From Nitrospira sp. (GTDB lineage: Bacteria; Nitrospirota; Nitrospiria; Nitrospirales; Nitrospiraceae), in contig JADYYH010000003.1 in NCBI GenBank assembly GCA_020853775.1, forward strand, positions 1-64,000: 64,000 nucleotides of DNA, in the 5' to 3' direction. The first letter of the stretch is position 1. Every line of letters begins with the position of its first letter. The notes below the pieces were generated by a model that had not been told where the DNA came from, searched no databases, and worked only from the letters and a program-made list of their open reading frames with translations. Below are positions 17,024 through 29,431 of the stretch, piece by piece. The translations under genes and the position numbers were made by a program.

Positions 17024-17665
17024 TTACCTGGTTGTCTGCTCGATAGCCTCGAGAAATGTCTCGACCGGCTGCGCACCGGACACCACGGTCTTTCCGTTCA
17101 AGAGAAAGTAGGGGACCCCTCTGATTCCCAACTGACGACCGCGCGCCTCTTCCTGCCGCACCGCTTCGGTTCCGTCCTGGCTCTGCAAAAATCGGCCGAC
17201 CGCTGCGCCGTCCAAGCCGGCCCGAGCGGCAAGCGACACCAGCACGTCGTGCTCGCCGATATGCAGCCCTTCGGTGAAGTATCCGTGAAACAGTTCTTCA
17301 ACTACGGCATCCTGACGGCCCTGTTGCTGAGCGAACCAGATCAGCCGGTGCGCATCGAACGTATTGGGCGTGCGCGCAATTCGATCGAAGGCGAACTCGA
17401 TGCCCGCACTCACGCCCACGCCGGCAATTCGATTCTGAATCGCCTCCATTTCACCAAGGCCGCCGAATTTCGCTTCGAGGTAGACCCGGCGATCCATCCC
17501 GGCCTTTGGCATGGTCGGGTTCAGCTGGAACGGGCGCCAAAACACCAGGGCCGATGGTTGTCTCCCCGATGATTCCAGCGCCTGTTCCAGCCGTCGCTTT
17601 CCGACATAACACCAGGGACAAACCACATCGGAATACACTTCGACCGTCAGCACCGGCGCGGTCAT
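17024..17665 (-). CDS. DsbA-family oxidoreductase, FrnE-like
   Basis: 213 residues, cytoplasmic (no signal peptide). The thioredoxin-fold active site CPWC (16-19) follows VEVYSDVV, and the cis-Pro loop appears as GIRGVPYFLLNGK. FrnE-like proteins act as cytosolic thiol-disulfide oxidoreductases in oxidative stress. The start codon overlaps the pirin stop by 4 bases. Confidence 0.88.
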   Translation of the reverse strand: MTAPVLTVEVYSDVVCPWCYVGKRRLEQALESSGRQPSALVFWRPFQLNPTMPKAGMDRRVYLEAKFGGLGEMEAIQNRIAGVGVSAGIEFAFDRIARTPNTFDAHRLIWFAQQQGRQDAVVEELFHGYFTEGLHIGEHDVLVSLAARAGLDGAAVGRFLQSQDGTEAVRQEEARGRQLGIRGVPYFLLNGKTVVSGAQPVETFLEAIEQTTR

Positions 17666-18546
17666 GACAGATGGCCCATCTTTCCCGCTTGGTAATCCTG
17701 CACGGCTTGGATGATCTCATCCCGCGTGTTCATCACAAACGGGCCGTAGCGAGCAATCGGCTCCGCAATGGGCTGGCCGCTCAGCACAAGAATGGTCGCG
17801 TCTTGCTTCGCCTCCAGCACCACGCGTTCGCCTCGTTGCCCGAGCAGCCCGATTCGCACTTCGTCCACCGTCTGAGCCCCGTTCACCACAACCTGCCCGT
17901 GGAGCACGAAGAGGGACGAATTGAACCCTTCGGGCAAATCGAGTTCCATCCGGTGCCCTGCTGCCAGACGCAGGTCATAGAGATGCACCGGGCTGAAGGT
18001 CTTCGCCGGCCCTGCTACTCCACGAAACTCCCCGGCGATGACGCGGAGCCGGCCTGCTCCTCCTTCGAGCTCCACCGTCGGAATCTCGCTGTTGAGCAAG
18101 GTCTGATACCGTGGCGTCGTCATTTTGAACGCCTTCGGCAAATTCACCCACAGCTGGACTCCTTCCAAGAGACCGCCCTTTTCTGCAAACTCTTTCTCAT
18201 GCAGCTCCTCGTGCACCACGCCGGACGCGGCCGTCATCCATTGCACATCGCCGGGCCCGATGACGCCTCCGCTCCCGGTCGAGTCACGATGCGCCACTTT
18301 CCCGTGATACATGATCGTCACCGTCTCGAACCCTCGATGCGGATGTTCACCCACGCCCAGTCGATGCGTGGTCGGCGGAAATTCCTCGGGGCCCATATAG
18401 TCGAGCATCAAGAATGGAGACAGTTGTTCTTCGACCCCGGCGCCCGGAATCATGTTGCGTACCGGAAATCCGTCGCCGACCATATGATGAGACCCTGCCT
18501 GATAGATTCCCACAAGCTCTTTGGCGCTAATTGTGTCTGTTCGCAT
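17662..18546 (-). CDS. Pirin family protein
   Basis: 294 residues with a bicupin pirin fold. The N-terminal cupin carries the metal-binding pattern HPHRGFETVTIMYHGKVAHRDS and later VHEELHE, giving the His and Glu ligands of the iron site. Bacterial pirins act as quercetinases or redox-responsive regulators. AAAGGAGG precedes the start. It is the second gene of the redox operon. Confidence 0.92.
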   Translation of the reverse strand: MRTDTISAKELVGIYQAGSHHMVGDGFPVRNMIPGAGVEEQLSPFLMLDYMGPEEFPPTTHRLGVGEHPHRGFETVTIMYHGKVAHRDSTGSGGVIGPGDVQWMTAASGVVHEELHEKEFAEKGGLLEGVQLWVNLPKAFKMTTPRYQTLLNSEIPTVELEGGAGRLRVIAGEFRGVAGPAKTFSPVHLYDLRLAAGHRMELDLPEGFNSSLFVLHGQVVVNGAQTVDEVRIGLLGQRGERVVLEAKQDATILVLSGQPIAEPIARYGPFVMNTRDEIIQAVQDYQAGKMGHLS

Positions 18547-18560
18547 GTCAGCCTCCTTTC

Positions 18561-19418
18561 TTACGCCATCCCCCGCAATGCTGCTGCGAGAGAGGTCGTT
18601 CCCCGCACGAGTGACTCGGGACGCTCATACCGGACAGCACGCTTGGAAAACGCTGTGTACATCTCTTCAAACAATCCCGCCGCTTCGGTGGAGAACCCGA
18701 ATGACGTGAAGGTCGGGACCACGACGCTCAGGGGCGCGGACTGCACGGAGACGGCTCTCCCGAGAATCCCACCAAGCGCAGTAGCGACTTGTTCTGGACT
18801 GTACTCCTCTGGGCCTGCGAGTTCCACAATTGCATGGCCTCGGCCCCCGGCCATCAAACGTTCCGCTGCCACACGCCCGATGTCCCTGGTGGAGATCATC
18901 GGGATCGACATCTGTGGCGGAATGAACGAGGGTAACAGGCCCTGCTCCTTGGCGATCCCGATACCGGACGCCCAGTTCTCCATGAAGTACCCGGACCGCA
19001 GGATCGTGACATTCGGCGCCACCGCAGTGAGCCGTTGTTCTCCATACCGGGCGGCGCGTATCGGCCCGGTTCCGTCCGGAAGGTGCGCGCCAATCGACGA
19101 TAACAACACCACATGCGCAATCCCGCTCGCTTTTACGGCCTCTGCGGTCTGATCGACCCGCTGCCGTTGTTCGGCCAACCATGACGCCGCGCCATAATTC
19201 GGCGGGATCAACAGATAGACGCCTGAGGCGCCGTGCAACGCCTTAGTCAGGGCAGCCTGATCGTCCAGGGAGGCCACGGCGACTTCCACTCCCTTCGCGG
19301 CCCAGCTTGCACCCTTGTCGGCCGACCGCACCACAACCCGCACCGGCTGCTTCCGCGCCAGCACAGCCTCTGCCACAACCGATCCCGTATGTCCTGTCGC
19401 ACCGAGTACCACCAACAT
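18561..19418 (-). CDS. NmrA-like NAD(P)-binding SDR protein
   Basis: 285 residues starting with the Rossmann motif VLGATGHTGSVVAEAVL; then VVVRSADKG, VVLLSSIGAHLPDG and LRSGYFMENW, a pattern typical of NmrA/quinone-oxidoreductase-2 (QorB)-like atypical SDRs. Such proteins sense or use NADPH, some reducing quinones. It is the first gene of the redox operon, with its start about 100 bases from the predicted transcription start. Confidence 0.85.
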   Translation of the reverse strand: MLVVLGATGHTGSVVAEAVLARKQPVRVVVRSADKGASWAAKGVEVAVASLDDQAALTKALHGASGVYLLIPPNYGAASWLAEQRQRVDQTAEAVKASGIAHVVLLSSIGAHLPDGTGPIRAARYGEQRLTAVAPNVTILRSGYFMENWASGIGIAKEQGLLPSFIPPQMSIPMISTRDIGRVAAERLMAGGRGHAIVELAGPEEYSPEQVATALGGILGRAVSVQSAPLSVVVPTFTSFGFSTEAAGLFEEMYTAFSKRAVRYERPESLVRGTTSLAAALRGMA

Positions 19419-19528
19419 GGTTGTCGTTCCCTTCTTCCCTGAGTTGAGTGACGCGACGAGCTGGGCCGTCGACTATCGGCCGGCCCCATCACCGCCAAAG
19501 AGCCATGGCCATTCCGCGCACCCCCACT

Positions 19529-19556
19529 ATAATAGTTCTAGTTAGAACCAAGTCAA
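19529..19556 (-). promoter_or_regulatory. Promoter with dyad operator in the spacer, upstream of the redox operon
   Basis: On the minus strand: -35 TTGACT (19551-19556), 16-base spacer, -10 TATTAT (19529-19534). The spacer holds the perfect inverted repeat GTTCTA-GT-TAGAAC (19535-19548, plus strand). A repressor bound here would block RNA polymerase. The style fits MarR/HxlR-type redox repressors, but no such gene is in the window. The remainder of the 19419-19767 gap (19557-19767) holds no gene I can support. Confidence 0.7.
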
Positions 19557-19767
19557 GTCCAAGCATGTCGTTTCTTCTCAATGCCCCAAATTGACCCATG
19601 GCTAACGCCCAGACGCGACTCGGAACACAATGGAAGACTCACCGAAGATACACCGTGGCATGAGATGGGGGTTAGGACAGAGTCATAGGGAAAGACAAGA
19701 TTGCGGGAAGAGGAGGGGAGAGAAGAGGGGGCGCAGGCCCGCAGGCCAATCAGGAAGGTGGGAACCG

Positions 19768-20247
19768 CTATTTCCGGCTCTTGATCGCCCGTTCGACTTC
19801 GCGACCGGCCTCACGAGCCTTGATGGATTCGCGGCGGTCGTACTGCTTTTTGCCTTTTGCCAGGGCAACCTCCACTTTCGCATGGCCGCGTTTGGAAAAG
19901 TAGATGCGTAGCGGGACGAGGGTGAGACCCTTGAGTTGGGTTTTCCCGATCAGTTTGTTGATCTCCTTGCGATGCAGCAGAAGCTTCCGCTTACGGAGCG
20001 GATCATGGTTCATCAGGTTGCCGTGCGAGTAGGGGCTGATGTGGCAATGGTTCAGGTACACCTCGCCGTCATCGACCGACGCATAACTGTCCTGGAGGTT
20101 GACGCGGCCCTCGCGCAGCGATTTCACCTCCGTTCCACGCAGGATCACCCCGGCCTCGAACTTCTCTTCGATAAAATAGTCATGGTAGGCCTTCCTGTTC
20201 GTGGCCACCACCTTGTACTGATCATCTGTATCGTGCGTCTTGGTCAT
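19768..20247 (-). CDS. smpB: SmpB, tmRNA-binding protein of trans-translation
   Basis: 159 residues from ATG 20245-20247 (a start at 20271 is also open). It binds tmRNA and delivers it to stalled ribosomes. Family features: [34 protein letters not shown], the [12 protein letters not shown] segment, and the C-terminal basic tail [20 protein letters not shown] that enters the mRNA channel. tmRNA itself was not found nearby. It is divergent from the DUF721 gene, with about 50 bases between starts. Confidence 0.93.
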   Translation of the reverse strand: MTKTHDTDDQYKVVATNRKAYHDYFIEEKFEAGVILRGTEVKSLREGRVNLQDSYASVDDGEVYLNHCHISPYSHGNLMNHDPLRKRKLLLHRKEINKLIGKTQLKGLTLVPLRIYFSKRGHAKVEVALAKGKKQYDRRESIKAREAGREVERAIKSRK

Positions 20248-20298
20248 GTTGCTGAGGCGACACTGTTTCACCCGCGCGCATTTTGTTATGATGCCGTC

Positions 20299-20796
20299 AT
20301 GCGCGGGCAGAGCACACTCGATTCCTTCGGCACCATTCTAGCAGGTGTAGCCCACCGGTTGGGCCTGGAGAGCAAACTCTTCGAGGCGCGCCTGCGACGC
20401 CATTGGCCCGACATTGTGGGGGAACCGATCGCGACCCACACGCGACCCGATCAAATCCGATTCAAAAAGCTCCACGTCTACGTCCATAACTCCGTGTGGC
20501 TGCAGCAACTCACCTTCCTCAAGCCGGTCCTGCTCGAAAAGGTGAATGGGATGGCCGGGGACCAGCTGGTGACGGAAATCGTCCTGCGCATCGGGGAATT
20601 TTCCGGCGAGCGGAGAGTGAGCCCGCCGTCAGCGACCGTGGAAGAACACGCATCCAAACCGAGCGCCGAATTACTGCGGGAGGCCGCATTCCACACGCAG
20701 AGCATCCAGGATCCGGCCCTCAGGGAACAGCTCGCGGCCATCATGGCGCAGTCGTTGTCTGTGACGCCGCCGGACTCTTCGCGACGGGCCCCTTGA
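20299..20796 (+). CDS. DUF721 (DciA-like) protein
   Basis: 165 residues from ATG 20299-20301. The N-terminal half matches the DUF721/DciA pattern: [28 protein letters not shown], then [19 protein letters not shown], a KH-like domain. DciA proteins load the replicative helicase in many bacteria, and the nearby dnaA/oriC fits that role. The C-terminal third is low-complexity. Its last 56 bases overlap the end of the convergent gene. Confidence 0.8.
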   Translation: MRGQSTLDSFGTILAGVAHRLGLESKLFEARLRRHWPDIVGEPIATHTRPDQIRFKKLHVYVHNSVWLQQLTFLKPVLLEKVNGMAGDQLVTEIVLRIGEFSGERRVSPPSATVEEHASKPSAELLREAAFHTQSIQDPALREQLAAIMAQSLSVTPPDSSRRAP

Positions 20797-21355
20797 ACAA
20801 CTGGCGCGAATAGACTGCGGTGGCCGCGCTGTCTTTGCCTTTGGGAACCGGTCCGATACGGCCTTCTTCTTCCTGCTCGTCCAATTTGTAGAACCCTCGC
20901 ACCGATCCTTCGAATCCGTCCCGCACCGCCGGGTCTTCGCCCGCCACATACTTGTGCAGCATCTCGGGCTCCGTCCACCCCTCGTCCGTAAAGACGTAAA
21001 TTGCGATACGTTGGTAGCGCCCTTTCGGATCCTCTCCGGTCGTCGGACGGATTTTCATGGGGCCGAAATTTCGTGTCTCTGCGGCCACCTTGCGGAAGCG
21101 TTCGATCAATGTTTCGATTTCGGTATCGCTCGTCCAGGACGGGACATGCACCGCGACGATGTGGCCCTCTTGGGACCCGATGCTGTAGGGAGGAATGGAC
21201 CGATCCGGCCGGCTGAGAAACATGCCGCCCCAGATCAACGCAAAGGAACTGAACAGGACGCCCAGCGCCAATTTGACGACCGTATCCAGCGGACGCTTAG
21301 CTGGACGTCCCGAGGAATTACCGGCGGGCGGCGGATTCTGATGGGTCATAACCAT
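20741..21355 (-). CDS. Membrane-anchored hypothetical protein
   Basis: 204 residues: a basic cytoplasmic N-terminus, one transmembrane helix (VVKLALGVLFSSFALIWGGMFL, about 26-47), then a soluble domain (HIVAVHVPSWTSDTEIETLIERF ... RYQRIAIYVFTDEGWTEPEMLHKYV) and a low-complexity tail. I do not recognise a family. It follows gyrA closely (stop of its neighbour 40 bases away) and shares 56 bases with the convergent DUF721 gene. Confidence 0.72.
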   Translation of the reverse strand: MVMTHQNPPPAGNSSGRPAKRPLDTVVKLALGVLFSSFALIWGGMFLSRPDRSIPPYSIGSQEGHIVAVHVPSWTSDTEIETLIERFRKVAAETRNFGPMKIRPTTGEDPKGRYQRIAIYVFTDEGWTEPEMLHKYVAGEDPAVRDGFEGSVRGFYKLDEQEEEGRIGPVPKGKDSAATAVYSRQLFKGPVAKSPAASQTTTAP

Positions 21356-21394
21356 GGTGAGGGCCGCCTGAAACCGACGCCGTACACGGAGTCG

Positions 21395-23854
21395 CTATTC
21401 GCCCTCTTCGGGCACCCCTTCTTCACGTTCGACCAGCCGCACCACGGCAACGACACGGTCCTCATCGCCATCCATATCCAGCAGACGCACCCCTTGCGTG
21501 TTGCGTCCGATTTCACGGATGTCATCGACCTTGCAACGCAGTACCTTCCCTTGTGCGGCCATGACCATGATCTCATCTTCGCCGCGCACCTGGAGGAATC
21601 CGACCGCAGGACCGTTCCGCTCTGTGGTCTTGACGCTGATGATGCCTTTCCCGCCACGACCCTGCACACGATACTCGTTGACCGGCGTGCGCTTCCCGTA
21701 GCCGCCTTCGGTCACCGTGAGGATCGCCGTTGTGGAATCGGGCGTAATCGTCTCCATACCGATGACCTCATCACCCGCCTCCAGGGTAATCCCGCGCACC
21801 CCGTGAGCCGTGCGTCCCATGGCGCGCACATCCTCTTCCTTGAAACGGATCGTGATGCCCTGTTTCGTGCCCAACAGAATCTCGCGCTGGCCGTCGGTAA
21901 GATCCACGCCGATCAGTTTATCACCCGCATCGAGCGAGAGCGCGATGATACCGCCCTGGCGCGGATTGCTGTAGGCGGACAATTCCGTCTTCTTGATGAC
22001 GCCCTGCTTGGTGCCCATGATGACAAACCGGTCGGCCCGGTATTCTTTCACCGGCAGCGTGGCGGTGACCTTCTCGTCCTTGGACAGCGCCAGCAAATTG
22101 ACCAGAGCCTTGCCTTTCGCGGCCCGGCTCGCCTCAGGAATTTCGTGCACTTTGAGCCAGTACACCTTGCCTGCGTCGGTGAAGAAGAGCAGGGCATCGT
22201 GCGTGGAGGCCGTGAAGAGGGTTTCGACAAAATCCTCTTCCTTGATACCCATGGCGATTTTGCCTTTGCCGCCCCGCCGCTGCGCCCGGTACAGCGTGAC
22301 CGCATTCCGCTTGATGTACCCGGCATGCGAAATCGTCACAACGACTTCTTCTTCGGCAATCAGGTCTTCGAGCGTCAGTTCCGCCTCTTCCTTGACGATC
22401 TTGGTGCGGCGTTCGTCCTGATACTTCTCTTTGATCTCCGTCAGCTCATCGCGGATGATCTTGCGCACCAAGGCCTCGCTGCCGAGGACCGAGCGCAGAT
22501 ACTCGATGGTCTTCAGCACTTCGCGATACTCTTCCACCAACTTGTCGCGCTCCAGTTGCGTGAGGCGCTGGAGACGCATTTCGAGAATGGCATTGGCCTG
22601 GATTTCAGACAACCTGAATTGCTGCATCAAGCCCGCGCGCGCCACGTCGGGCGATTGCGAGCGCCGGATGAGGACAATGACGGCATCCAGATTGTCCAGA
22701 GCGATTTTCAGCCCTTCGAGGATATGGGCGCGTTCCTCCGCTTTGCGTAAATCGTAGGCCGTTCGTCGCACGACCACTTCGCGCCGGTGTTCGACAAAGG
22801 CTTCCAGAATTCGCTTGAGGTTCAGCACCTCCGGCCGGTTATTGACGAGCGCCAGCATGTTGACGCCGAAGGTCGTCTGCAACTGACTGTGTTTATACAG
22901 ATTGTTCAACACCACGAGCGGAATCTCATTGCGCTTCAGTTCGATGACGACCCGGACTCCCTCGCGGTCGGATTCATCCCGGATATCGGAAATGCCGGTC
23001 ACGCGGTCTTCCTGCGCCAGGTCGGCAATTTTTTCGATCAGCTTCGACTTGTTCACCTGGTACGGAATTTCGGTGATGATGAGCCGCTCACGATCGGTCC
23101 GTTCATCGGTCTCAATCGCCACTTTCGCGCGAACGGTCAACAAACCGCGCCCCGTTTCATAGGCATCCTTAATGCCTGACGTGCCGTAGATGAACCCGGC
23201 GGTGGGAAAGTCCGGCCCGGGGATTTTTTTCATCAACTGCGCAATCGTCACCTCCGGGTTCTCAAGCAGCAGGAGCAACCCCTCGATGACTTCGCCCAAA
23301 TTGTGCGTCGGAATGTTGGTCGCATAACCGACCGCAATCCCGCCCGCGCCGTTGACCAGCAAATTCGGCACCCGCGAGGGCAAGACCAGCGGCTCAACCC
23401 GCGACTCGTCGTAATTGGGACCGAAGTCGACCGTTTCTTTTTCAATGTCCGCCAGCAACTCCTCGGCTAGTTTCGTCAGCCGGGCTTCGGTATACCGCAT
23501 GGCTGCCGCCGCATCGCCGTCCATCGAGCCATAGTTGCCTTGGCCGTCCACCAGCATGTAGCGCATGTTGAAGTTCTGCGCCATGCGCACCAGAGTGTCG
23601 TAAATCGCGGAATCGCCATGGGGATGGTAGTTACCCATGATCTCACCCACGATCTTCGCCGATTTGCGGTACGGCCGGTTGGCGGCCAACCCCATCTCGT
23701 TCATGCCGTGCAAAATGCGACGATGGACCGGTTTCAACCCGTCCCGCACGTCGGGCAACGCGCGCCCCACGATCACGCTCATCGCGTAATCAAGGTACGA
23801 CGAGCGCATCTCATCTTCGATCGCAATTTGGCCTAAGCGTTCATCTGGCGGCAT
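21395..23854 (-). CDS. gyrA: DNA gyrase subunit A
   Basis: 819 residues. The catalytic Tyr is in AAAMRYTE; the quinolone-region residues are of the wild type (HPHGDSAIYDTLVRM, with Ser and Asp). The C-terminal domain carries the gyrase-specific GyrA box QRRGGKGK, which separates gyrase from topoisomerase IV ParC. AAGGAG precedes ATG 23852-23854. A 102-base gap separates it from gyrB. Confidence 0.97.
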   Translation of the reverse strand: MPPDERLGQIAIEDEMRSSYLDYAMSVIVGRALPDVRDGLKPVHRRILHGMNEMGLAANRPYRKSAKIVGEIMGNYHPHGDSAIYDTLVRMAQNFNMRYMLVDGQGNYGSMDGDAAAAMRYTEARLTKLAEELLADIEKETVDFGPNYDESRVEPLVLPSRVPNLLVNGAGGIAVGYATNIPTHNLGEVIEGLLLLLENPEVTIAQLMKKIPGPDFPTAGFIYGTSGIKDAYETGRGLLTVRAKVAIETDERTDRERLIITEIPYQVNKSKLIEKIADLAQEDRVTGISDIRDESDREGVRVVIELKRNEIPLVVLNNLYKHSQLQTTFGVNMLALVNNRPEVLNLKRILEAFVEHRREVVVRRTAYDLRKAEERAHILEGLKIALDNLDAVIVLIRRSQSPDVARAGLMQQFRLSEIQANAILEMRLQRLTQLERDKLVEEYREVLKTIEYLRSVLGSEALVRKIIRDELTEIKEKYQDERRTKIVKEEAELTLEDLIAEEEVVVTISHAGYIKRNAVTLYRAQRRGGKGKIAMGIKEEDFVETLFTASTHDALLFFTDAGKVYWLKVHEIPEASRAAKGKALVNLLALSKDEKVTATLPVKEYRADRFVIMGTKQGVIKKTELSAYSNPRQGGIIALSLDAGDKLIGVDLTDGQREILLGTKQGITIRFKEEDVRAMGRTAHGVRGITLEAGDEVIGMETITPDSTTAILTVTEGGYGKRTPVNEYRVQGRGGKGIISVKTTERNGPAVGFLQVRGEDEIMVMAAQGKVLRCKVDDIREIGRNTQGVRLLDMDGDEDRVVAVVRLVEREEGVPEEGE

Positions 23855-23956
23855 TCCGACTCCTTAGAAGAGCTGATGGCATATAGCCGATGGCGGGGAA
23901 GCGGGCGCATACATTTCCTACCTATACGCTATCAGCCATACGCTCCTATGAATTTT

Positions 23957-26431
<2,475 letters not shown>

Positions 26432-26442
26432 TCAGCTCCTAG

Positions 26443-26565
26443 CAGGATACTGAACACGTCCGCCGGCGGCGTGCTCGCACCGTGCAGGCCCTCAACGTAC
26501 CGCAAGGGTACGCCTCGGCCCTCCGCTCGATGCGGCCTTGCCGGACGATTGTGTTGAGTATCCTG
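26443..26565. repeat. Long palindromic repeat, copy A (dnaN-gyrB gap)
   Basis: The ends are CAGGATACTGAACAC (26443-26457) and GTGTTGAGTATCCTG (26551-26565), complementary at 14 of 15 positions. Inside there is a smaller hairpin, CGTACC-GCAAG-GGTACG. A core GTCCGCC-G-GCGGCGT-G-CTCGCA is shared with copy B at 51851-52085. It is transcribed between dnaN and gyrB and could form a large RNA hairpin. Confidence 0.75.
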
Positions 26566-26584
26566 AAACAGGTCATGTTTGATG

Positions 26585-27715
26585 CTAGATCTTGATCGGC
26601 ATCACGACGCATTTGAATCCCGGGCTCTCGGCTTCCTGAATCAGGCAGGGGCTCAAGGCCGTGTCCATCTGCAACGAGACCGATTCTCCGTCCATGACGC
26701 TCAGGGCGTCCAAAAGGTATCGGGCGTTAAAGCCGGTATGAAGCGCTTCACCCTCGTACCGAGCTGCTAACTCTTCCGTGGCTTCGCCATAATCCGGATT
26801 ACTCGAGAACAACGTCATGCCGCCAGGTGCGAACGACACCTTCACGGCGTTGGCCTTGTCCTTCGACAAGACCGACACGCGGCGCAAGGCGCTTTCCAGC
26901 AAGCCTCGATTGACGACAATGCGCTTGCCGCTCTCCTTCGGCACCACCTGCTGGTAGTTGGGATAATTCCCTTCCATGAGGCGGGACGTCAGCAACAGGC
27001 CGCTCTTACGAAAGATCATCAGGTTTTTCGTGAACCCGATCAGCGGCTCTTCGTCGCCTCCCTCTTCGAGCAGGCGGCGCATTTCCTGAGCCGCCTTTTT
27101 CGGGATGATCGCCTTGATATCCTGCGCCAACGGCTTCGCGTTCGGGCTCCCGACTTCTCGCTCCGCCACGGCCAATCGGTGACCATCCGTGCCGACCAGG
27201 CGCAGCAACGTGGTCTTTTTCTCCGTCGTCGACAAGCTGACGAGCAGGCCGTTCAAGATATAGCGCGCGTCGTTGTCACCGGCGGCAAACAGGGTCTTGC
27301 GGATCAACTCCAAGAGGCCTGCCCCGGCCAGCGGCGTCAGCCCTTCCCGTTCGATGGAGGGCAGCGCGGGATAATCGCCGCTCGGGAGGCCGACCACTTT
27401 GAACTGGCTCTTGCCGAATTGAATCGTCGTCCAGTTATTGTCACCGGAAGTCAGTTCGATCTCGCCGCTCGGCAGTTCCTTGATGATCTCGTACAGCTTG
27501 CGCGCCGAAATGGTGACGCCGCCGGCTTCCAACACCGTGGCCTTATACAGCCCCCGCATCCCGATCTCGAGATCCGTCGCGACGATTTCCGCCCCGTCGT
27601 GTTTCGCCTCCAGCAGAATGTTTGAGAGGATCGGCATGGTGTTGCGTTTTTCCACGACACCCTGCACGCGCTGCAGGCCCGTCAACAATTCCTCTCGTCC
27701 GATGCGTACCTTCAT
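26585..27715 (-). CDS. dnaN: DNA polymerase III beta sliding clamp
   Basis: 376 residues, the usual clamp length, with three clamp domains. Recognisable segments: RVQGVVEKRNTMPILSNILL, VSARKLYEIIKELP-type, VGTDGHRLAVAE, and the C-terminal signature LLDALSVMDGESVSLQMD ending VVMPIKI. It encircles DNA and tethers polymerase III. It is 23 bases downstream of dnaA, presumably one transcript. Confidence 0.97.
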   Translation of the reverse strand: MKVRIGREELLTGLQRVQGVVEKRNTMPILSNILLEAKHDGAEIVATDLEIGMRGLYKATVLEAGGVTISARKLYEIIKELPSGEIELTSGDNNWTTIQFGKSQFKVVGLPSGDYPALPSIEREGLTPLAGAGLLELIRKTLFAAGDNDARYILNGLLVSLSTTEKKTTLLRLVGTDGHRLAVAEREVGSPNAKPLAQDIKAIIPKKAAQEMRRLLEEGGDEEPLIGFTKNLMIFRKSGLLLTSRLMEGNYPNYQQVVPKESGKRIVVNRGLLESALRRVSVLSKDKANAVKVSFAPGGMTLFSSNPDYGEATEELAARYEGEALHTGFNARYLLDALSVMDGESVSLQMDTALSPCLIQEAESPGFKCVVMPIKI

Positions 27716-27738
27716 GGTCGGTCTCCCTCAGAGGGCGC

Positions 27739-29082
27739 TCAGGCCCTCAAGATCTGTTCTTTCAAGCCTTCCAGCGTCGTGTGCAGGGCGCTGTCGGCCT
27801 CTTTGGCTTTCGTGATCTGCCGGCAGGCGTGAATGATCGTGGTGTGATCCTTCCCCCCGAATTGGCGGCCGATCTCAGGAAATGAGGCGTCGGTCAGTTC
27901 GCGGCAGAGATACATGGCGATCTGGCGGGGATGCACCAGCGTTTTACTCCGCCGGCGCGATTTCAGATCGGCAATTTTCACATGATATTTCGATCCCACC
28001 GCTTCTTGGATGTCTTCGATGGACACGATCTTCTTTTTATCGCCGATGAGATCGCGCAAGACGTTCTTCGCCATCTCCAGCGTGATCGCTTGTCCCGTCA
28101 GCGAGGAATAGGCCCCGACCCGCACCAGGGAGCCTTCCAGCTCACGGATGTTATTCTTCATGGTGTTCGCCAGAAAATGGATCACGTCTTCCGGCAGGGC
28201 AATGCGTTCATCCTCGGACTTCTTCCGCAAAATGGCGATCCGGGTTTCGACGTCCGGCGGCTGCAGATCGGCGATGAGCCCCCATTCAAACCGCGATCGA
28301 AGCCGCTCTTCAATATCCGGCATGTCCTTCGGAAAGCGATCGCTGGAGAGGACAATTTGCTTATGCGCTTCATACAGCGTGTTGAAGGTGTGAAAGAATT
28401 CTTCCTGCGTCCGCTCCTTGCCCGCCAAAAACTGAATGTCGTCGATCATCAGCATATCGACGTTCCGGTAGCGCTTCCGGAGGTCGATCATTTTGTCGTA
28501 GCGAATGGAATTGATGACCTCATTCGTGAACTGTTCCGTCGTCAGATAGGCGATCCGCAAATCACTGCGCTCAGCCAGATAGTTTCCAATCGCATTCAGC
28601 AGGTGGGTCTTCCCCAATCCCACCCCGCCATACAGAAATAACGGGTTGTAGGCTTTCGCCGGTTGCTCGGCCACGGCCATACAGGCGGCGTGGGCAAACT
28701 GGTTGCCGGCCCCGACCACGAAACTCTTGAACGTATACTTGGGATTGAGCTGAATGCCGCGTTTGGAGCGCGAGGCCATGAAGCCGCGTCCCGCCGTATC
28801 CGGTGCGGACTGATCTGGTTGTGCCTGGGCGGGAGCCGGTTTCTGATTGACCACGAACGAGACGTCCATACGTCCGCCGCCCTGGGCCGCCGACACGGCT
28901 TCCGCCAACAGATCGTGATAATGCTCCCCCAACCAGTCGCCGAAAAACTTGTTCGGAACCGCGAGATAGGCGGTCGTCTCTTCAATCCGGTCCAGCGCCA
29001 CCGGAATGAACCAGGTTTCGTAGACCTGTTTCGGCACCTTCTCCTGAATGTACTCCAACGCGTCGTTCCACATCTGTTTCAT
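27739..29082 (-). CDS. dnaA: Chromosomal replication initiator DnaA
   Basis: 447 residues. Domain I at the N-terminus ([21 protein letters not shown]), a linker, the AAA+ domain with Walker [14 protein letters not shown] and Walker [15 protein letters not shown], and domain IV with the DNA-binding signature [16 protein letters not shown]. It binds the DnaA boxes immediately upstream and melts oriC. Autoregulation through those boxes is likely. Confidence 0.98.
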   Translation of the reverse strand: MKQMWNDALEYIQEKVPKQVYETWFIPVALDRIEETTAYLAVPNKFFGDWLGEHYHDLLAEAVSAAQGGGRMDVSFVVNQKPAPAQAQPDQSAPDTAGRGFMASRSKRGIQLNPKYTFKSFVVGAGNQFAHAACMAVAEQPAKAYNPLFLYGGVGLGKTHLLNAIGNYLAERSDLRIAYLTTEQFTNEVINSIRYDKMIDLRKRYRNVDMLMIDDIQFLAGKERTQEEFFHTFNTLYEAHKQIVLSSDRFPKDMPDIEERLRSRFEWGLIADLQPPDVETRIAILRKKSEDERIALPEDVIHFLANTMKNNIRELEGSLVRVGAYSSLTGQAITLEMAKNVLRDLIGDKKKIVSIEDIQEAVGSKYHVKIADLKSRRRSKTLVHPRQIAMYLCRELTDASFPEIGRQFGGKDHTTIIHACRQITKAKEADSALHTTLEGLKEQILRA

Positions 29083-29431
29083 CTTATAAATTCAATCACT
29101 TACGAATGTTCACAGGCTTATACACAGGTGTGGACAAATACACAGGAACCCGTGATTCTATTGATGCGGCGCTGGCAATCTTTTCGGCGTTCCTGTGGAC
29201 ATCCATCCCTCGCTACCATCATCGCGATCCCTCGTGCACAGGCCTCCTCATGTTATCCCTGAAGGCCCCCTGCCTTATACACCATCTCATCAACATGGGC
29301 CAGGATCTTCCATCGCCAATGCCCGCGCAGCGCTTCACGCTCATCCACAGAACACACAGGTCCTACTCCTACTCCGACGGCTCCGGATCTTCTCTTTATT
29401 ACAAAAGATAGATAAGAGAAGAGCACCCGGA
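29083..29431. other. Replication origin (oriC) region
   Basis: The 349-base gap upstream of dnaA has no gene but holds several DnaA-box-like 9-mers: TTATACACA (29118-29126), TGTGGACAA (29129-29137, reverse), TGTGGACAT (29194-29202, reverse), TTATACACC (29275-29283) and TCATCCACA (29341-29349). An AT-rich stretch follows at about 29391-29422 and could be the unwinding element. A perfect box (TGTGGATAA) lies further out at 30376-30384. The dnaA promoter is presumably also here. Confidence 0.8.

Noticed and set aside
19528-19533. Perfect TATAAT on the plus strand
   Set aside because: No -35 element at the right spacing and no plus-strand gene for 700 bases; the minus-strand promoter explains the site better.
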